This document shows, one piece after another, positions 18,429 through 27,938 of a DNA stretch of 64,000 bases. The stretch is from Chryseobacterium sp. ERMR1:04 (GTDB lineage Bacteria > Bacteroidota > Bacteroidia > Flavobacteriales > Weeksellaceae): NCBI RefSeq assembly GCF_001297705.1, contig NZ_LIRF01000005.1, positions 248,001 through 312,000 on the forward strand. Reading direction: 5' to 3'. The notes under the pieces were generated by a model. The model saw only the letters and a list, made by a program, of their open reading frames with translations. It was not told where the DNA came from and did not search any database. Position 1 is the first letter of the stretch. The number at the start of each line of letters is the position of its first letter. A program made the position numbers and the translations under genes.

Positions 18429-18451
18429 TATCTTTGTTAGGCGCAAATATA
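18429..18451. promoter_or_regulatory. Interlocked divergent -7 elements of rlmH and yihY
   Basis: TATCTTTG on the plus strand (18429-18436) and TATATTTG on the minus strand (18451 to 18444) both fit TAnnTTTG. Each ends 19 bp from the start codon it would serve. They face each other, so the two polymerases would compete. No clear TTG box was found for either. Confidence 0.45.
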
Positions 18452-18455
18452 CTTT

Positions 18456-19415
18456 ATGAATTTTAAAATTCCCAGATTCCTCCTAAAAATTCAAAAATTC
18501 TTTGATGATATACATATTCCTGTGTTGGGAATTTCGCTTTGGGAGATGTTTCAAATCTATATTACAGGGATTTTTAAAGGGAAAATAGGACGAAAAGCAG
18601 CGGCAATTTCATGGAGTTTTACCATCAGTTTATTTCCGTTTTTACTATTCTTATTGTCTGTTTTACCTTACATGCCGCATTATGATAAGCTTCAGTTTTA
18701 TATTTTTGAGGTATTAATCCATAATGTTTTTCCATCCAACATGGAAAATGATGTGAGAGGGTATATTGAAAATAATATTATTCCCAATATGAAGGGGATT
18801 AGTAATTTAACGATTGTGTTGGCATTGGTTTTTGCCACCAACGGAACCTTTTCTTTGATCAATGGATTCAACGAAAATTCTGAGGAAAAATTATCCGATG
18901 TAAAAGAATTTATCCTTTCGTTTTTTATCACCATCGGCTTTATTACCATTGTTTTTCTGGCTCTTTTCGGGGTGTATTATGTGGAAGTTGTAATGAAACT
19001 GTATACTCCGGCTTATGATATTTCTTGGTTGGTAAAAAACCTTTCCAGTATTATTGGGTTTGTTTCTTTTCCGCTATTCTATTTTATTCTTTTGGCTTTG
19101 TTCTATTGGTTGGGAACAGTGAAAATTGCGAGGTTTAGACAAGCCGTTCCAGGCGCTATTCTAACCACTGTTTTGTTTGTGGTTACCACTTATTTTTTCG
19201 CACTCTATGTAAAAAATATAGCGAGATACAACGTGTTATACGGATCTATCGGAAGTATGATCTTATTAATGGTTTGGGTGAATGTAAATGTATATCTTCT
19301 CTTATTCGGAAATGAATTGAATATGGCAATCAGAAAAATAAGGATGGAAAAATTATTGTCTGATGAGCTTAAAAAAGAAGAATTACGTTGTTATTCTAAT
19401 GGCAATGAATCGTGA
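18456..19415 (+). CDS. YihY/BrkB-family inner-membrane protein
   Basis: A 319-aa polytopic membrane protein of the YihY family (once annotated as tRNA-processing RNase BN, a historical mistake). Six hydrophobic segments alternate with short loops. The family signatures are GRKAAAISWSFTISLFPFLL near the N-terminus, AIVFATNGTFSLINGFN-like LVFATNGTFSLINGFNE in the middle, and YGSIGSMILLMVWVNVNVYL with LFGNELN at the end. The role is uncertain; members have been proposed as lipid or solute transporters. It is divergent from rlmH, and a small lipoprotein gene follows 26 bp later. Confidence 0.9.
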   Translation: MNFKIPRFLLKIQKFFDDIHIPVLGISLWEMFQIYITGIFKGKIGRKAAAISWSFTISLFPFLLFLLSVLPYMPHYDKLQFYIFEVLIHNVFPSNMENDVRGYIENNIIPNMKGISNLTIVLALVFATNGTFSLINGFNENSEEKLSDVKEFILSFFITIGFITIVFLALFGVYYVEVVMKLYTPAYDISWLVKNLSSIIGFVSFPLFYFILLALFYWLGTVKIARFRQAVPGAILTTVLFVVTTYFFALYVKNIARYNVLYGSIGSMILLMVWVNVNVYLLLFGNELNMAIRKIRMEKLLSDELKKEELRCYSNGNES

Positions 19416-19441
19416 TACCAAATAATAAAATACAATAACTT

Positions 19442-19816
19442 ATGAAACTACGAATTAAATATCTACTCCTTATATTCCCATTGTTAATGGTCTTTTCATG
19501 CGAGCATCTTGATGAAATAGAACGGAATAAACAACAGGAGAACAGTACTTCTCCTTATATGGGGAAATGGAGTGGAAGTTACTCGGGAGATCAAAGTGGA
19601 ACCTTAATTTTAAATGTAGGTAAAAGTGGATACATAGAAGGAATAAAAAATTCCCAAGGTCAGCAGGAGACTTTTTATTCAGCGCTTATTGGTTCTTCTA
19701 TCAATAGTGCGGCTACATCCGCTTCAGGATTTATTTTATATGGGAACTTACAAAATAAATCCGGGACATGGAAAATGGGTAGCCTAAATGGAACTTGGTC
19801 TGTCACCAAAAACTAA
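19442..19816 (+). CDS. Small lipoprotein, unknown function
   Basis: 124 aa. Lipoprotein signal with lipobox MVFSC (Cys20) followed by a charged linker (EHLDEIERNKQQE). The mature part looks like a short beta-rich domain: GKWSGSYSGDQSGTLILNVG, then GTWKMGSLNGTWSV, with repeated G-x-W/L strands. No family recognised. It starts 26 bp after yihY on the same strand and probably shares its transcript. Its stop codon overlaps that of convergent nhaA. Confidence 0.78.
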   Translation: MKLRIKYLLLIFPLLMVFSCEHLDEIERNKQQENSTSPYMGKWSGSYSGDQSGTLILNVGKSGYIEGIKNSQGQQETFYSALIGSSINSAATSASGFILYGNLQNKSGTWKMGSLNGTWSVTKN

Positions 19817-20988
19817 TTCTCTATAACCTCCTTCTTTTTAGATCCTATATTTAATATCATGTATCCTAAAAAGGCGGCTAAGAAAGAAGCGATTAAGATT
19901 GCAAATTTAGCTTGATCCTGAATTTCAATTTCTCCTTTGAAGGAAAGAAGTGCGATGAAAATAGACATCGTAAAACCAATTCCTGCTAGAAATCCAACGC
20001 CAATCATTTGCGTCCAAGAACTGTTTTGGGGAAGAGTACTTAGCTTTAATTTTATCGCAATAAAAGAAAATAAATTAATTCCTATTAATTTACCTATAAT
20101 CAAACCACCAATGATACCTAACCCTAAAGTACTTGTAAGACCTTCAACCATTCCTTTATTAAAAGCAATATTGGTATTGGTTAAGGCAAATATGGGCATA
20201 ATTAAGAAGCTTACCGGAAAATGGAGGGTATGTTCTAATTTTTCTAAAGGTGAAATTTCTACATGGGAAGCATTTGTTGGAATTGAAAACGCCAATAAGA
20301 CCCCTGCAATGGTAGCATGAATTCCTGAATGGTGTAGGAAATACCATAAAAATAAACCAGGAATGATATAAAAAACAATCTTTGTAACCTTTAAATAGTT
20401 CAATAAAAATAACAAAGCCGTTACTCCAAAAGACAGCAGTAAATACGTCCAGTGGATTTGTTCGGTATAAAAAATAGCAATCACTAAAATGGCTCCTAAG
20501 TCATCAACAATAGCTAAGGCAGCAAGAAAAATCTTGATAGAATTCGGGATCTTACTTCCCAACATTGAAATAATGGCTAAAGAAAAGGCAATATCTGTCG
20601 CCATAGGGATTCCCCAGCCGTTGGCATAAGGAGTTCCGGCATTGAAAACGCTGTAAATAATAGCGGGAATAGCCATTCCTCCAATAGCGGCGAAAATAGG
20701 AAGCGATGCATTTTTAAAAGAGGAGAGTTCACCTTCTACCATCTCTCTTTTTATTTCAAGGCCTACCAAAAGGAAAAATATTGCCATTAACCCGTCATTA
20801 ATCCAAATACTGACAGGATATTTTAAATGAAAAAGGTTGACGCCTATTTCGTGATCTAAAAAATGTTGAAAGCTTTCGCCTGCAGATGAATTAGCAATCA
20901 ATAAAGAGACTAATACACAAAAAATAAGCAATATCCCCGATGATTGATTGTTGTTGAAAAATTTTTTGAAATATACCGATAAATTCAT
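19813..20988 (-). CDS. nhaA: Na+/H+ antiporter NhaA
   Basis: Electrogenic sodium-proton antiporter of the inner membrane, for pH and sodium homeostasis. 391 aa, as in E. coli (388), with 11-12 helices. Functional signatures are MATDIAFSLAI and LAALAIVDDLGAILVIAIFY, which carry the paired aspartates of the ion site, FLLVGLEIKREMVEGEL near the N-terminus, and GVGFLAGIGFTMSIFIALL at the end. It lies one base downstream of the rel gene on the same strand, so the two are likely one transcript. Its stop overlaps the small lipoprotein gene tail to tail. Confidence 0.97.
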   Translation of the reverse strand: MNLSVYFKKFFNNNQSSGILLIFCVLVSLLIANSSAGESFQHFLDHEIGVNLFHLKYPVSIWINDGLMAIFFLLVGLEIKREMVEGELSSFKNASLPIFAAIGGMAIPAIIYSVFNAGTPYANGWGIPMATDIAFSLAIISMLGSKIPNSIKIFLAALAIVDDLGAILVIAIFYTEQIHWTYLLLSFGVTALLFLLNYLKVTKIVFYIIPGLFLWYFLHHSGIHATIAGVLLAFSIPTNASHVEISPLEKLEHTLHFPVSFLIMPIFALTNTNIAFNKGMVEGLTSTLGLGIIGGLIIGKLIGINLFSFIAIKLKLSTLPQNSSWTQMIGVGFLAGIGFTMSIFIALLSFKGEIEIQDQAKFAILIASFLAAFLGYMILNIGSKKKEVIEN

Positions 20989-20989
20989 G

Positions 20990-23200
20990 CTATGATTGTA
21001 AACGTCTCACTTTTGAAACTCCGTTAATATCTTTTAGTTTTTTAAATGTTTCTTCAAGTTGACTCTTGTTTTTAACCTCAAGATTGATGTTTCCTGTAAA
21101 AATTCCGTTATTGGATTCAATAGACATACTTTTCATATCCATTTCCATAGAACTACTGATAACGGTCGTAATATCGTTAATCATTCCCATTCTGTCAAGA
21201 CCTTCAATCTCGATCTTCACTCTGTTTTGGAAGCTTTCCGCATTCACCCATTTCGCAGGAATTACTCGGTAGTCGTATTGAGCTCTAAGGTTGATTGCAT
21301 TAGGACAATTATCACTATGAACTTTAATACCTTCTGAAATAGTAATGAATCCAAAAATTTTATCTCCCGGAATTACCGTACAGCATTTTGCATAGCTATA
21401 ATTCAGTTTTTCTTCATCTTTTCCAAAGACGATCATATCAAGATTCAGCTCTTTTGGCTCTATGTAAGCTGTATTTTTTGTCGGAGATTTTCTGAATCTG
21501 GAAAGTAAATTATTAAATACATTTTTACTTTCTATGTATTTTCTTAAGCTGCTAACATCTAGTTCGTTACTTTGGAACTTAAGGAATAATTCCTGAGATG
21601 TTTTTAGGTTAAAGAATTTTTGAAGTTTGTTAACCTCCTCATCATTAAAATTGATTTTTGCATGACGAAGTTTTCTTTGTAAAATCTCTTTTCCTTCTTC
21701 TACCAATTGGTTTTTCTGAGAATTCAGATAGCCTTTGATCTTTGATTTAGCTTTGGAGGTAACAACAAATTCTAACCAGTCAAATTTTGGTTTTTGATTT
21801 TGAGAAGAAAGAATATCAACCTGATCTCCGTTTTGAAGAACATAAGAAATAGGAACTAATTTTCCATTGATTTTTGCGCCCAAACATTTCATTCCCAAAT
21901 CTGAGTGAACAGAAAATGCGAAATCTAAAGCGGTGGCATTCGTAGGTAAAATTTTAATTTCTCCTTTTGGAGTGAACACGAATACCTCTTTTGAATATAG
22001 ATTAAGTTTAATATTATCTAAAAGCTCAGAGGTTGAAAGATCCTGCTGCTGTTCCAAAACATCACGGATTTCCGTTACCCATCTTTCAAAATTCTTATCA
22101 TCAGAACTTTGTTTGTAGCCTTCTTTGTATTTGTAATGGGCAGCGACCCCTTTTTCTGCAATTTCATCCATTCTTTCGGAACGGATCTGTACTTCGATCC
22201 ATTTTTTATCAGGACCCAGAACAGTTAAATGCAAACTTTCATATCCTGTAGAACGAGGTTGGGTGATCCAGTCACGCATTCTTGATGGATTACTGTGATA
22301 AACGTCTGTTACAATAGAATAAATTTTCCAGGCTAAAAATTTTTCATTTTTAGCATCGGATTTATAAATGATTCTAATGGCGTAATTATCAAATACTTCT
22401 TCGAAAGAAACGCCCTGTTTCAGCATTTTTCTGTAGATAGAAGAAACTGCTTTTGCACGGCCTTTTATAGTGAAATGTAATCCTTCTTCCTTTAATTTTT
22501 CGGAAGCTTCTTTTTTGAATTCTTCAATATATCTTTCACGATTTTCTTTCGCGAGTTCTAATTTTTCTGTGATTTCGTTAAAAACCTCGGGATTATTATA
22601 CTTTAAAGAAAGATCTTCAAGCTCAGATTTAATGTTATACAAACCTAAACGGTGTGCCATTGGAGCGTAAATATAAACGGTCTCAGAGGCAATTTTTTTC
22701 TGCTTATCAGGTGCCATGCTTTCCAACGTTCGCATATTGTGAAGTCGGTCTGCAATTTTGATCAAAATAACCCTGAAATCTTCAGACAATGTCAGCAACA
22801 GTTTTCTGTAGTTTTCAGACTGTACGGAGATATTTTGGTGATTCATGATGGATATTTTGGTTAATCCATTCACGATATTGGCTATCTTTTCTCCAAAAAT
22901 CTTTTTAAGATCTTCATAAGTATAATCCGAATCTTCAATAACATCATGTAACAACGCACAGGCAATAGAAGTTGCTCCCAAACCAATCTCTGTTGCTACA
23001 ATTTTGGCCACAGCAATAGGATGGTAAATGTATGGTTCGCCAGATTTTCTTCTTTGATCTTTGTGAGCATCTAATGCAATATCGAATGCCTTTCGGATAA
23101 GTTTATTGTTTTCCTCATCCAAAGTTCTGTAGGTGTTCGAAATCAGATCCTTATATCTTGCAAGGATCTCTTTGTTTTCCTGTTCTAAGTCGTAACTCAT
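20990..23200 (-). CDS. rel: Bifunctional (p)ppGpp synthetase/hydrolase, RelA/SpoT family
   Basis: Makes and degrades the alarmone (p)ppGpp of the stringent response. At 736 aa the domain order is complete. The hydrolase HD domain (about 40-190) has intact His60, His85-Asp86 and Glu89-Asp90 (ALLHDVIEDSDYT). The synthetase domain (about 240-350) shows GRAKAVSSIYRKM and QPRSTGYESLHLTV. A TGS domain (about 395-455, VFVFTPKGEIKILPTNATAL) and a C-terminal ACT domain (about 660-736) follow. Both activities are therefore expected. nhaA follows after one base. Bacteroidota often carry one long Rel of this kind. Confidence 0.96.
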   Translation of the reverse strand: MSYDLEQENKEILARYKDLISNTYRTLDEENNKLIRKAFDIALDAHKDQRRKSGEPYIYHPIAVAKIVATEIGLGATSIACALLHDVIEDSDYTYEDLKKIFGEKIANIVNGLTKISIMNHQNISVQSENYRKLLLTLSEDFRVILIKIADRLHNMRTLESMAPDKQKKIASETVYIYAPMAHRLGLYNIKSELEDLSLKYNNPEVFNEITEKLELAKENRERYIEEFKKEASEKLKEEGLHFTIKGRAKAVSSIYRKMLKQGVSFEEVFDNYAIRIIYKSDAKNEKFLAWKIYSIVTDVYHSNPSRMRDWITQPRSTGYESLHLTVLGPDKKWIEVQIRSERMDEIAEKGVAAHYKYKEGYKQSSDDKNFERWVTEIRDVLEQQQDLSTSELLDNIKLNLYSKEVFVFTPKGEIKILPTNATALDFAFSVHSDLGMKCLGAKINGKLVPISYVLQNGDQVDILSSQNQKPKFDWLEFVVTSKAKSKIKGYLNSQKNQLVEEGKEILQRKLRHAKINFNDEEVNKLQKFFNLKTSQELFLKFQSNELDVSSLRKYIESKNVFNNLLSRFRKSPTKNTAYIEPKELNLDMIVFGKDEEKLNYSYAKCCTVIPGDKIFGFITISEGIKVHSDNCPNAINLRAQYDYRVIPAKWVNAESFQNRVKIEIEGLDRMGMINDITTVISSSMEMDMKSMSIESNNGIFTGNINLEVKNKSQLEETFKKLKDINGVSKVRRLQS

Positions 23201-23256
23201 TTGTGTAAAAGCCTATATTTAAACGAAAATACGAAAATTTTTCCACTTTCAAACTA

Positions 23257-23286
23257 CAAAAAATCCGCAGATAATTCTACGGATTC
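23257..23286 (-). terminator. Intrinsic terminator of the small stress-type gene
   Basis: Read on the minus strand, AATCCG pairs with CGGATT across a 12-base loop and runs into TTTTTTG. It separates the gene at 23310 from rel. Confidence 0.65.
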
Positions 23287-23309
23287 TCGGTTATTAGAAT
23301 TTGTAATTA

Positions 23310-23675
23310 CTAAAATTTTACTTCAGAGTCCATACCATTGGTTGACCCTTTTATTTTGACATCCGGGCTGTTGTGAATTTCAGCTTTGCTTCGGGCATCA
23401 ATTAGTTTTTTAATATTTTGATAGTCAGCTTGTTCAATGCTCATGTTTTCGAACGAATAGGTTTTCAAAACAGAGTTTTGGCTGAATACATTTTGTGCAT
23501 TAGTTGCTTGTTCACTATCTTTTATAGCAACGCTGGCTAGATATTGAGGGGTACTGTGAGAATCATCTACGTAAACAATATACTCTGAATTTCCAAAACC
23601 TGAGTTTTCTAAATCTGTTTCAAGTTTTTTGTAATCATTGTGAGATTCAAACAATCCTGCTAATATTTTTGACAT
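23310..23675 (-). CDS. Small cytoplasmic protein resembling the general-stress 17M type
   Basis: 121 aa, no signal peptide or membrane segment. The first part (ILAGLFESHNDYKKLETDL, ENSGFGNSEYIVYVDD) resembles the heat-induced/general-stress protein 17M fold, in which a short domain begins with 'x-gLF-s-ddae-ai..L...Gf'. The C-terminal 40 residues are charged and end in GMDSEVKF. I am not sure of the family. The gene stands alone with its own terminator and a 289-bp spacer upstream. Confidence 0.7.
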   Translation of the reverse strand: MSKILAGLFESHNDYKKLETDLENSGFGNSEYIVYVDDSHSTPQYLASVAIKDSEQATNAQNVFSQNSVLKTYSFENMSIEQADYQNIKKLIDARSKAEIHNSPDVKIKGSTNGMDSEVKF

Positions 23676-23863
23676 AATAATGTGTTTTAAATTTATACTT
23701 AAAGGTAGTAATTAAATTTTAAATATGTTGTAATAATTTCAATGAAATTACGTTGTTTTTATTTTATCTATAGTGAAAAGTTAAAATGCTTAATAATATC
23801 TATTAAATGTGTGTTTAATTTTGTATCCGTTTATTTTCGATAAAAGCCATTTAATTGCGTGTT

Positions 23864-23893
23864 AAAAAGGAAAACGGACTAAAGCCCGTTTCC
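23864..23893 (-). terminator. Intrinsic terminator of acs
   Basis: On the minus strand GGAAACGGGC pairs with GTCCGTTTTCC around a TTTA loop, followed by TTTTT. It lies 72 bp past the acs stop. The rest of the spacer to 23675 is AT-rich and holds nothing else I can recognise. Confidence 0.8.
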
Positions 23894-23964
23894 AATATAT
23901 ATCTGAGTGACCATTCTAAGTTTTAATTAATATTAACTTAAAAAGCTCAAAAATTAATTTTAAT

Positions 23965-25872
23965 TTATATTCTTTCATTCTTAATTTCTTCCACGATCTC
24001 CGGATTTAATAAGGTTGAAATATCTCCAAAGCTATTAAAATCACCTTCAGCAATTTTTCTCAAAATTCTACGCATGATCTTTCCTGAACGAGTTTTAGGA
24101 AGTCCTGAAACAAACTGTACTTTATCCAGCTTAGCAATCGGACCAATCTGATCTGAAATTAACTGATTAATCTCTTTTTTAAGGTTTTCTCTCTGGCGGC
24201 TTTCTCCTGTTTCCTTTAAAACAACATAGCCATACAAGGCATTCCCTTTGATGTCATGAGGATAGCCAACAATGGCAGATTCCGCTACCGCAGGATGTTG
24301 ATTGATGCTGTCTTCAATAGGAGCAGTTCCCAAATTATGCCCTGAAACAATAATAACATCGTCTACACGGCCTGTAATTCTGTAATATCCAACTTCATCT
24401 CTTAAAGCGCCATCACCAGTGAAATATTTCCCTGGAAAAGCAGTAAAATAAGTTTCTTTATATCTTTGGTGATCGCCCCAAATCGTTCTTGCAATTCCCG
24501 GCCAAGGAAAACGGATGCATAGATTTCCTGTTACTTGGTTTCCTGTGATTTCATTGCGTTTATCATCCATTAAAACAGGCTGTATTCCCGGTAAAGGTAA
24601 CGTAGCGTAAGTAGGTTTTGTTGGGGTAATAAAAGGAAGCGGTGAAATCATAATTCCGCCTGTTTCTGTTTGCCACCAAGTATCTACGATGGGACATTTT
24701 TTTCTTCCAACATGATCATTAAACCAATGCCAAGCTTCATCATTAATAGGTTCACCAACGGAGCCTATTACTTTTAATGAGCTCAGATCATGCTTATCAA
24801 CCCATTCTGCACTTTCTTTCGCTAAGGAACGAATCGCGGTTGGAGCGGTGTAGAATTGCGTAATTTTATGTTTTTCAATAACTTCCCAAAAACGATCCGG
24901 CTCAGGGTAAGTTGGTACTCCCTCAAAAATTACGGTGGTAGCTCCGTTACAAAGCGGTCCGTAAAGAATATAGGAGTGTCCGGTGATCCAGCCAATGTCT
25001 GCGGTACACCAATAAATATCATTTTCCTGATAATTAAAAATGTTTTTAAAAGTATAGGCGGTGTAAACCATGTATCCGGCGCAGGTATGAAGCATCCCTT
25101 TTGGTTTTCCGGTAGACCCTGAAGTATACAAAATGAAAAGTGGGTCTTCTGCATCCATGATGACCGTTACGAAATCGGCAGAAGCTTTGTCATACAGGTC
25201 AGCCATCCAATGATCTCTGCCATCTTTCATTTTGATCTCGTTGTGAGTTCTTTTTACAACCAAAACATTTTCGATGGTTGGAGTTTTTTCCAATGCTTCA
25301 TCCACAATACTTTTTAGATCTAACACTTTGCTACCTCTATAACTTCCATCTGATGTGATGATCATTTTGGCTTCACAATCATTAATTCTTGATGCCACGG
25401 CAGATGCCGAGAAACCTGCGAAAATTACAGAATGTACCGCGCCTAATTTTGCACAGGCCAACATCGTAACTGCCAGTTCAGGAATCATGGGAAGATAAAT
25501 GCATACTCTGTCTCCTTTTTCGATGCCCATATCTCTAAGGATATTGGCTGTTTTGTTGACACGAGTGTATAATTCGTTGTAAGAAATGTGTTGTGCTGCT
25601 TCTTTTGGATCATTCGGTTCCCAGATGATAGCGGTTTTGTCGCCTCTTTCATTTAAGTGCCTGTCGATACAGTTTTTAGTGATATTTAATTTAGCATTTT
25701 TAAACCAAGTGATTCTTGCTTCATTCATATCGTACTTAACAACCTTGCTCCATCTTTGGTACCACACGAAGTTCTGATCTGCTATTTTGTCCCAGAATTT
25801 TTTAGGATTTTTAATAGATTTTTTATACTCTTCAAAATAATGTGGTAGATCTTCTATTAAGTAATTTCTCAT
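23965..25872 (-). CDS. acs: Acetyl-CoA synthetase (AMP-forming)
   Basis: Activates acetate to acetyl-CoA through acetyl-AMP in the cytoplasm. 635 aa, the usual length. The adenylate-forming core is intact: YTSGSTGKPKGMLHT, the PTAIRSL loop, VDTWWQTETGGIMISPLP with the acetate-pocket Trp, and GRVDDVIIVSGHNLGTAPIE. The C-terminal lysine in LPKTRSGKIMRRILRKIA is the residue acetylated in other Acs enzymes. It is the last gene of the minus-strand carboxylate block, 62 bp after prpE, and ends at a terminator. Confidence 0.96.
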   Translation of the reverse strand: MRNYLIEDLPHYFEEYKKSIKNPKKFWDKIADQNFVWYQRWSKVVKYDMNEARITWFKNAKLNITKNCIDRHLNERGDKTAIIWEPNDPKEAAQHISYNELYTRVNKTANILRDMGIEKGDRVCIYLPMIPELAVTMLACAKLGAVHSVIFAGFSASAVASRINDCEAKMIITSDGSYRGSKVLDLKSIVDEALEKTPTIENVLVVKRTHNEIKMKDGRDHWMADLYDKASADFVTVIMDAEDPLFILYTSGSTGKPKGMLHTCAGYMVYTAYTFKNIFNYQENDIYWCTADIGWITGHSYILYGPLCNGATTVIFEGVPTYPEPDRFWEVIEKHKITQFYTAPTAIRSLAKESAEWVDKHDLSSLKVIGSVGEPINDEAWHWFNDHVGRKKCPIVDTWWQTETGGIMISPLPFITPTKPTYATLPLPGIQPVLMDDKRNEITGNQVTGNLCIRFPWPGIARTIWGDHQRYKETYFTAFPGKYFTGDGALRDEVGYYRITGRVDDVIIVSGHNLGTAPIEDSINQHPAVAESAIVGYPHDIKGNALYGYVVLKETGESRQRENLKKEINQLISDQIGPIAKLDKVQFVSGLPKTRSGKIMRRILRKIAEGDFNSFGDISTLLNPEIVEEIKNERI

Positions 25873-25934
25873 ATCCCTTTCGTTTTTTGAAATTTGAATT
25901 TATTTATAATTTAAATTTATGTTTAATTTACGGT

Positions 25935-27821
25935 TTATAGCCTGTAATTATTAATTTTTTGCTGAATTTCTTCAATGATTTTTTCATCATCAATCGTTGA
26001 TGGAATCTGAAATTCCTTTCCATCTAGTAAGGTTCTGATCAGCTTTCTTAGAGTTTTTCCTGACCGTGTTTTCGGCAAACGTTTGACAAGCATAGCATTC
26101 TTTAAAAATGCTACAGCGCCAATTTTCTCACGAACCATCTGAATGATATTTTTTTCTAATTCTTTCTCAGAAATCGTTGCTCCATTTTTTAAAACAACGG
26201 TAGCAAAAGGAATCTGTCCTTTTAATTCATCATCAATTCCGACCACAGCACATTCTGCGACATCGGGATGGGATGAAACAATTTCTTCCATCTCTGACGT
26301 TGAAAGTCGGTGTCCTGCCACATTAATGACGTCATCCACTCTTCCTGTGATAAAAATATAACCGTCTTCGTCTTTTATAGCTCCATCGCCTGAAAAATAA
26401 TAGCCTTTATATTGTGATAAATAGCTGCTTTGAAACCGCTCATTGTCATTCCATATTCCCAATAATGAACCTGGAGGAAGCGGAAGTTTTATAATTAAAT
26501 AGCCTTCCTGATGAGCATCCAATTCGTATCCGTTTTCATCGAAAATCTTAATATCATATCCTGGAATTGGTTTTCCGGCTGCTGCTCTTTTTATTTTATA
26601 ATGATCGTCAAAGGTTAATAGACCTAACATCGGCCAGCCGGATTCTGTCTGCCACCAATGATCTATCGCAGGAACTCCGATATGTTTTTCAAACCAATCT
26701 AACGTGGCAACATCACATCTTTCGCCTGCTAAAAACTGTTTTTTGAAATGGCTTATATCATATTTTTTAACCAATTCTCCGTTCGGATCTTCTTTTTTTA
26801 TGGCTCGAATCGCTGTTGGAGCTGTAAACATCGCAGAAACTTTATACTCTGAAATAATTCTCCAAAACGTTCCTGCATCGGGAGTCATTATGGGTTTTCC
26901 TTCAAAAATAATCGTTGTATTTCTGTTAATTAAAGGTCCGTACACCGAAAAGCTATGGCCCACTGCCCAACCAAAATCGGATGCTGCCCAAAAGGTGTCT
27001 CCCTGCTCAATTCCATAGATGTATTTCATTGAAAATTTCAAAGCAGTGGCGTAACCTCCCGTGTCGCGGGTAATTCCTTTTGGTTTTCCTGTTGTTCCCG
27101 ATGTATACAGCAAATAGAGTGGGTGAGTAGACTCAACAGAGATACAGTCGGCAGGTTCTGATCGTTGAACCAATTCTTCATAATCAATTAATCCATCAAA
27201 CATTTCATGTTGATTATCCACTAACTTTCTGTTGTAAACGATAATGTTTTCAACTTTGTCCTGAGCGAGTTCAATCGCTTTTTCAACCAAAGGTAAATAA
27301 GGAATTCTCTTGGCTATTTCTACTCCTGCGGTTGCTGTGATTAATGCTTTTGGTTTGCAGTCATCAATTCTCACCACCAATTCGTTGGGAGCAAAACCTC
27401 CAAAAACAACATTATGAATGACCCCAATTCTTGCACACGCCAACATCGTAAAAAGCGTCTGCGGGATCATTGGCATGTAAATAACAGCAGTGTCACCCTT
27501 TGTTAAACCTAAAGAAACCAAACCTCCCGCTAATTTTGAAATTTCTTCCTTTGCCTGATTAAAAGTATAGGTTTTCTTCTGGTTAGTAACCGGAGAATCA
27601 TAAACAATGGCAATTTGCTCTCCGAAACCGTCTTCAATATGTTTATCGATACATAAATAGCACATGTTCAGCTTCCCATCGGAATACCATTGGGTGTAAT
27701 CATTTTGGTCTTTAGAAAGAATCTGGGTTGGGAATTCAAACCAGCTGATTTCCTGAGCTTGCTCTTTCCAGAAATTCTCTTTGTCTTCTATGCTTTGTTT
27801 AAATAATATATCTGTGTTCAT
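25935..27821 (-). CDS. prpE: Propionyl-CoA synthetase-like acyl-CoA synthetase (PrpE type)
   Basis: 628 aa, a paralogue of acs with the PrpE subtype signatures: LYTSGTTGKPKGITRDTGGY, then GDTFWAASDFGWAVGHSFSV and KPIMTPDAGTFWRIISEYKV, where Acs has different wording. The end has LPKTRSGKTLRKLIRTLL with the regulatory lysine. It probably activates propionate, perhaps other short-chain acids. Followed by acs after 62 bp. The start is 117 bp from the end of the response-regulator gene, and a dispersed repeat fills that gap, so it may have its own promoter. Confidence 0.9.
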   Translation of the reverse strand: MNTDILFKQSIEDKENFWKEQAQEISWFEFPTQILSKDQNDYTQWYSDGKLNMCYLCIDKHIEDGFGEQIAIVYDSPVTNQKKTYTFNQAKEEISKLAGGLVSLGLTKGDTAVIYMPMIPQTLFTMLACARIGVIHNVVFGGFAPNELVVRIDDCKPKALITATAGVEIAKRIPYLPLVEKAIELAQDKVENIIVYNRKLVDNQHEMFDGLIDYEELVQRSEPADCISVESTHPLYLLYTSGTTGKPKGITRDTGGYATALKFSMKYIYGIEQGDTFWAASDFGWAVGHSFSVYGPLINRNTTIIFEGKPIMTPDAGTFWRIISEYKVSAMFTAPTAIRAIKKEDPNGELVKKYDISHFKKQFLAGERCDVATLDWFEKHIGVPAIDHWWQTESGWPMLGLLTFDDHYKIKRAAAGKPIPGYDIKIFDENGYELDAHQEGYLIIKLPLPPGSLLGIWNDNERFQSSYLSQYKGYYFSGDGAIKDEDGYIFITGRVDDVINVAGHRLSTSEMEEIVSSHPDVAECAVVGIDDELKGQIPFATVVLKNGATISEKELEKNIIQMVREKIGAVAFLKNAMLVKRLPKTRSGKTLRKLIRTLLDGKEFQIPSTIDDEKIIEEIQQKINNYRL

Positions 27822-27843
27822 ATTAATTTTTTGTATTTGGTTT

Positions 27844-27938
27844 TAAACACTAATCACACTAATTTTTTCACAAAAAACACAAATTAGGGTTGTGTTATTT
27901 GCGTAATTTATTCGTGATATTTGTGTTTAAATAAAATT
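27844..27938. repeat. Dispersed CACAAA/TTTGTG repeat, copy 1
   Basis: About 95 bp between the response-regulator gene and prpE. Landmarks AACACTAATCACACTAA, TTCACAAA, ATATTTGTGTTTAAA and TAAAATTCT recur in the same order at 63056-63153. Each copy lies about 20 bp upstream of a minus-strand start codon. Confidence 0.6.

Noticed and set aside
19937..20320. 127-codon frame antisense to nhaA
   Set aside because: Lies wholly within nhaA, which has full family motifs; composition is a mirror of a membrane protein.
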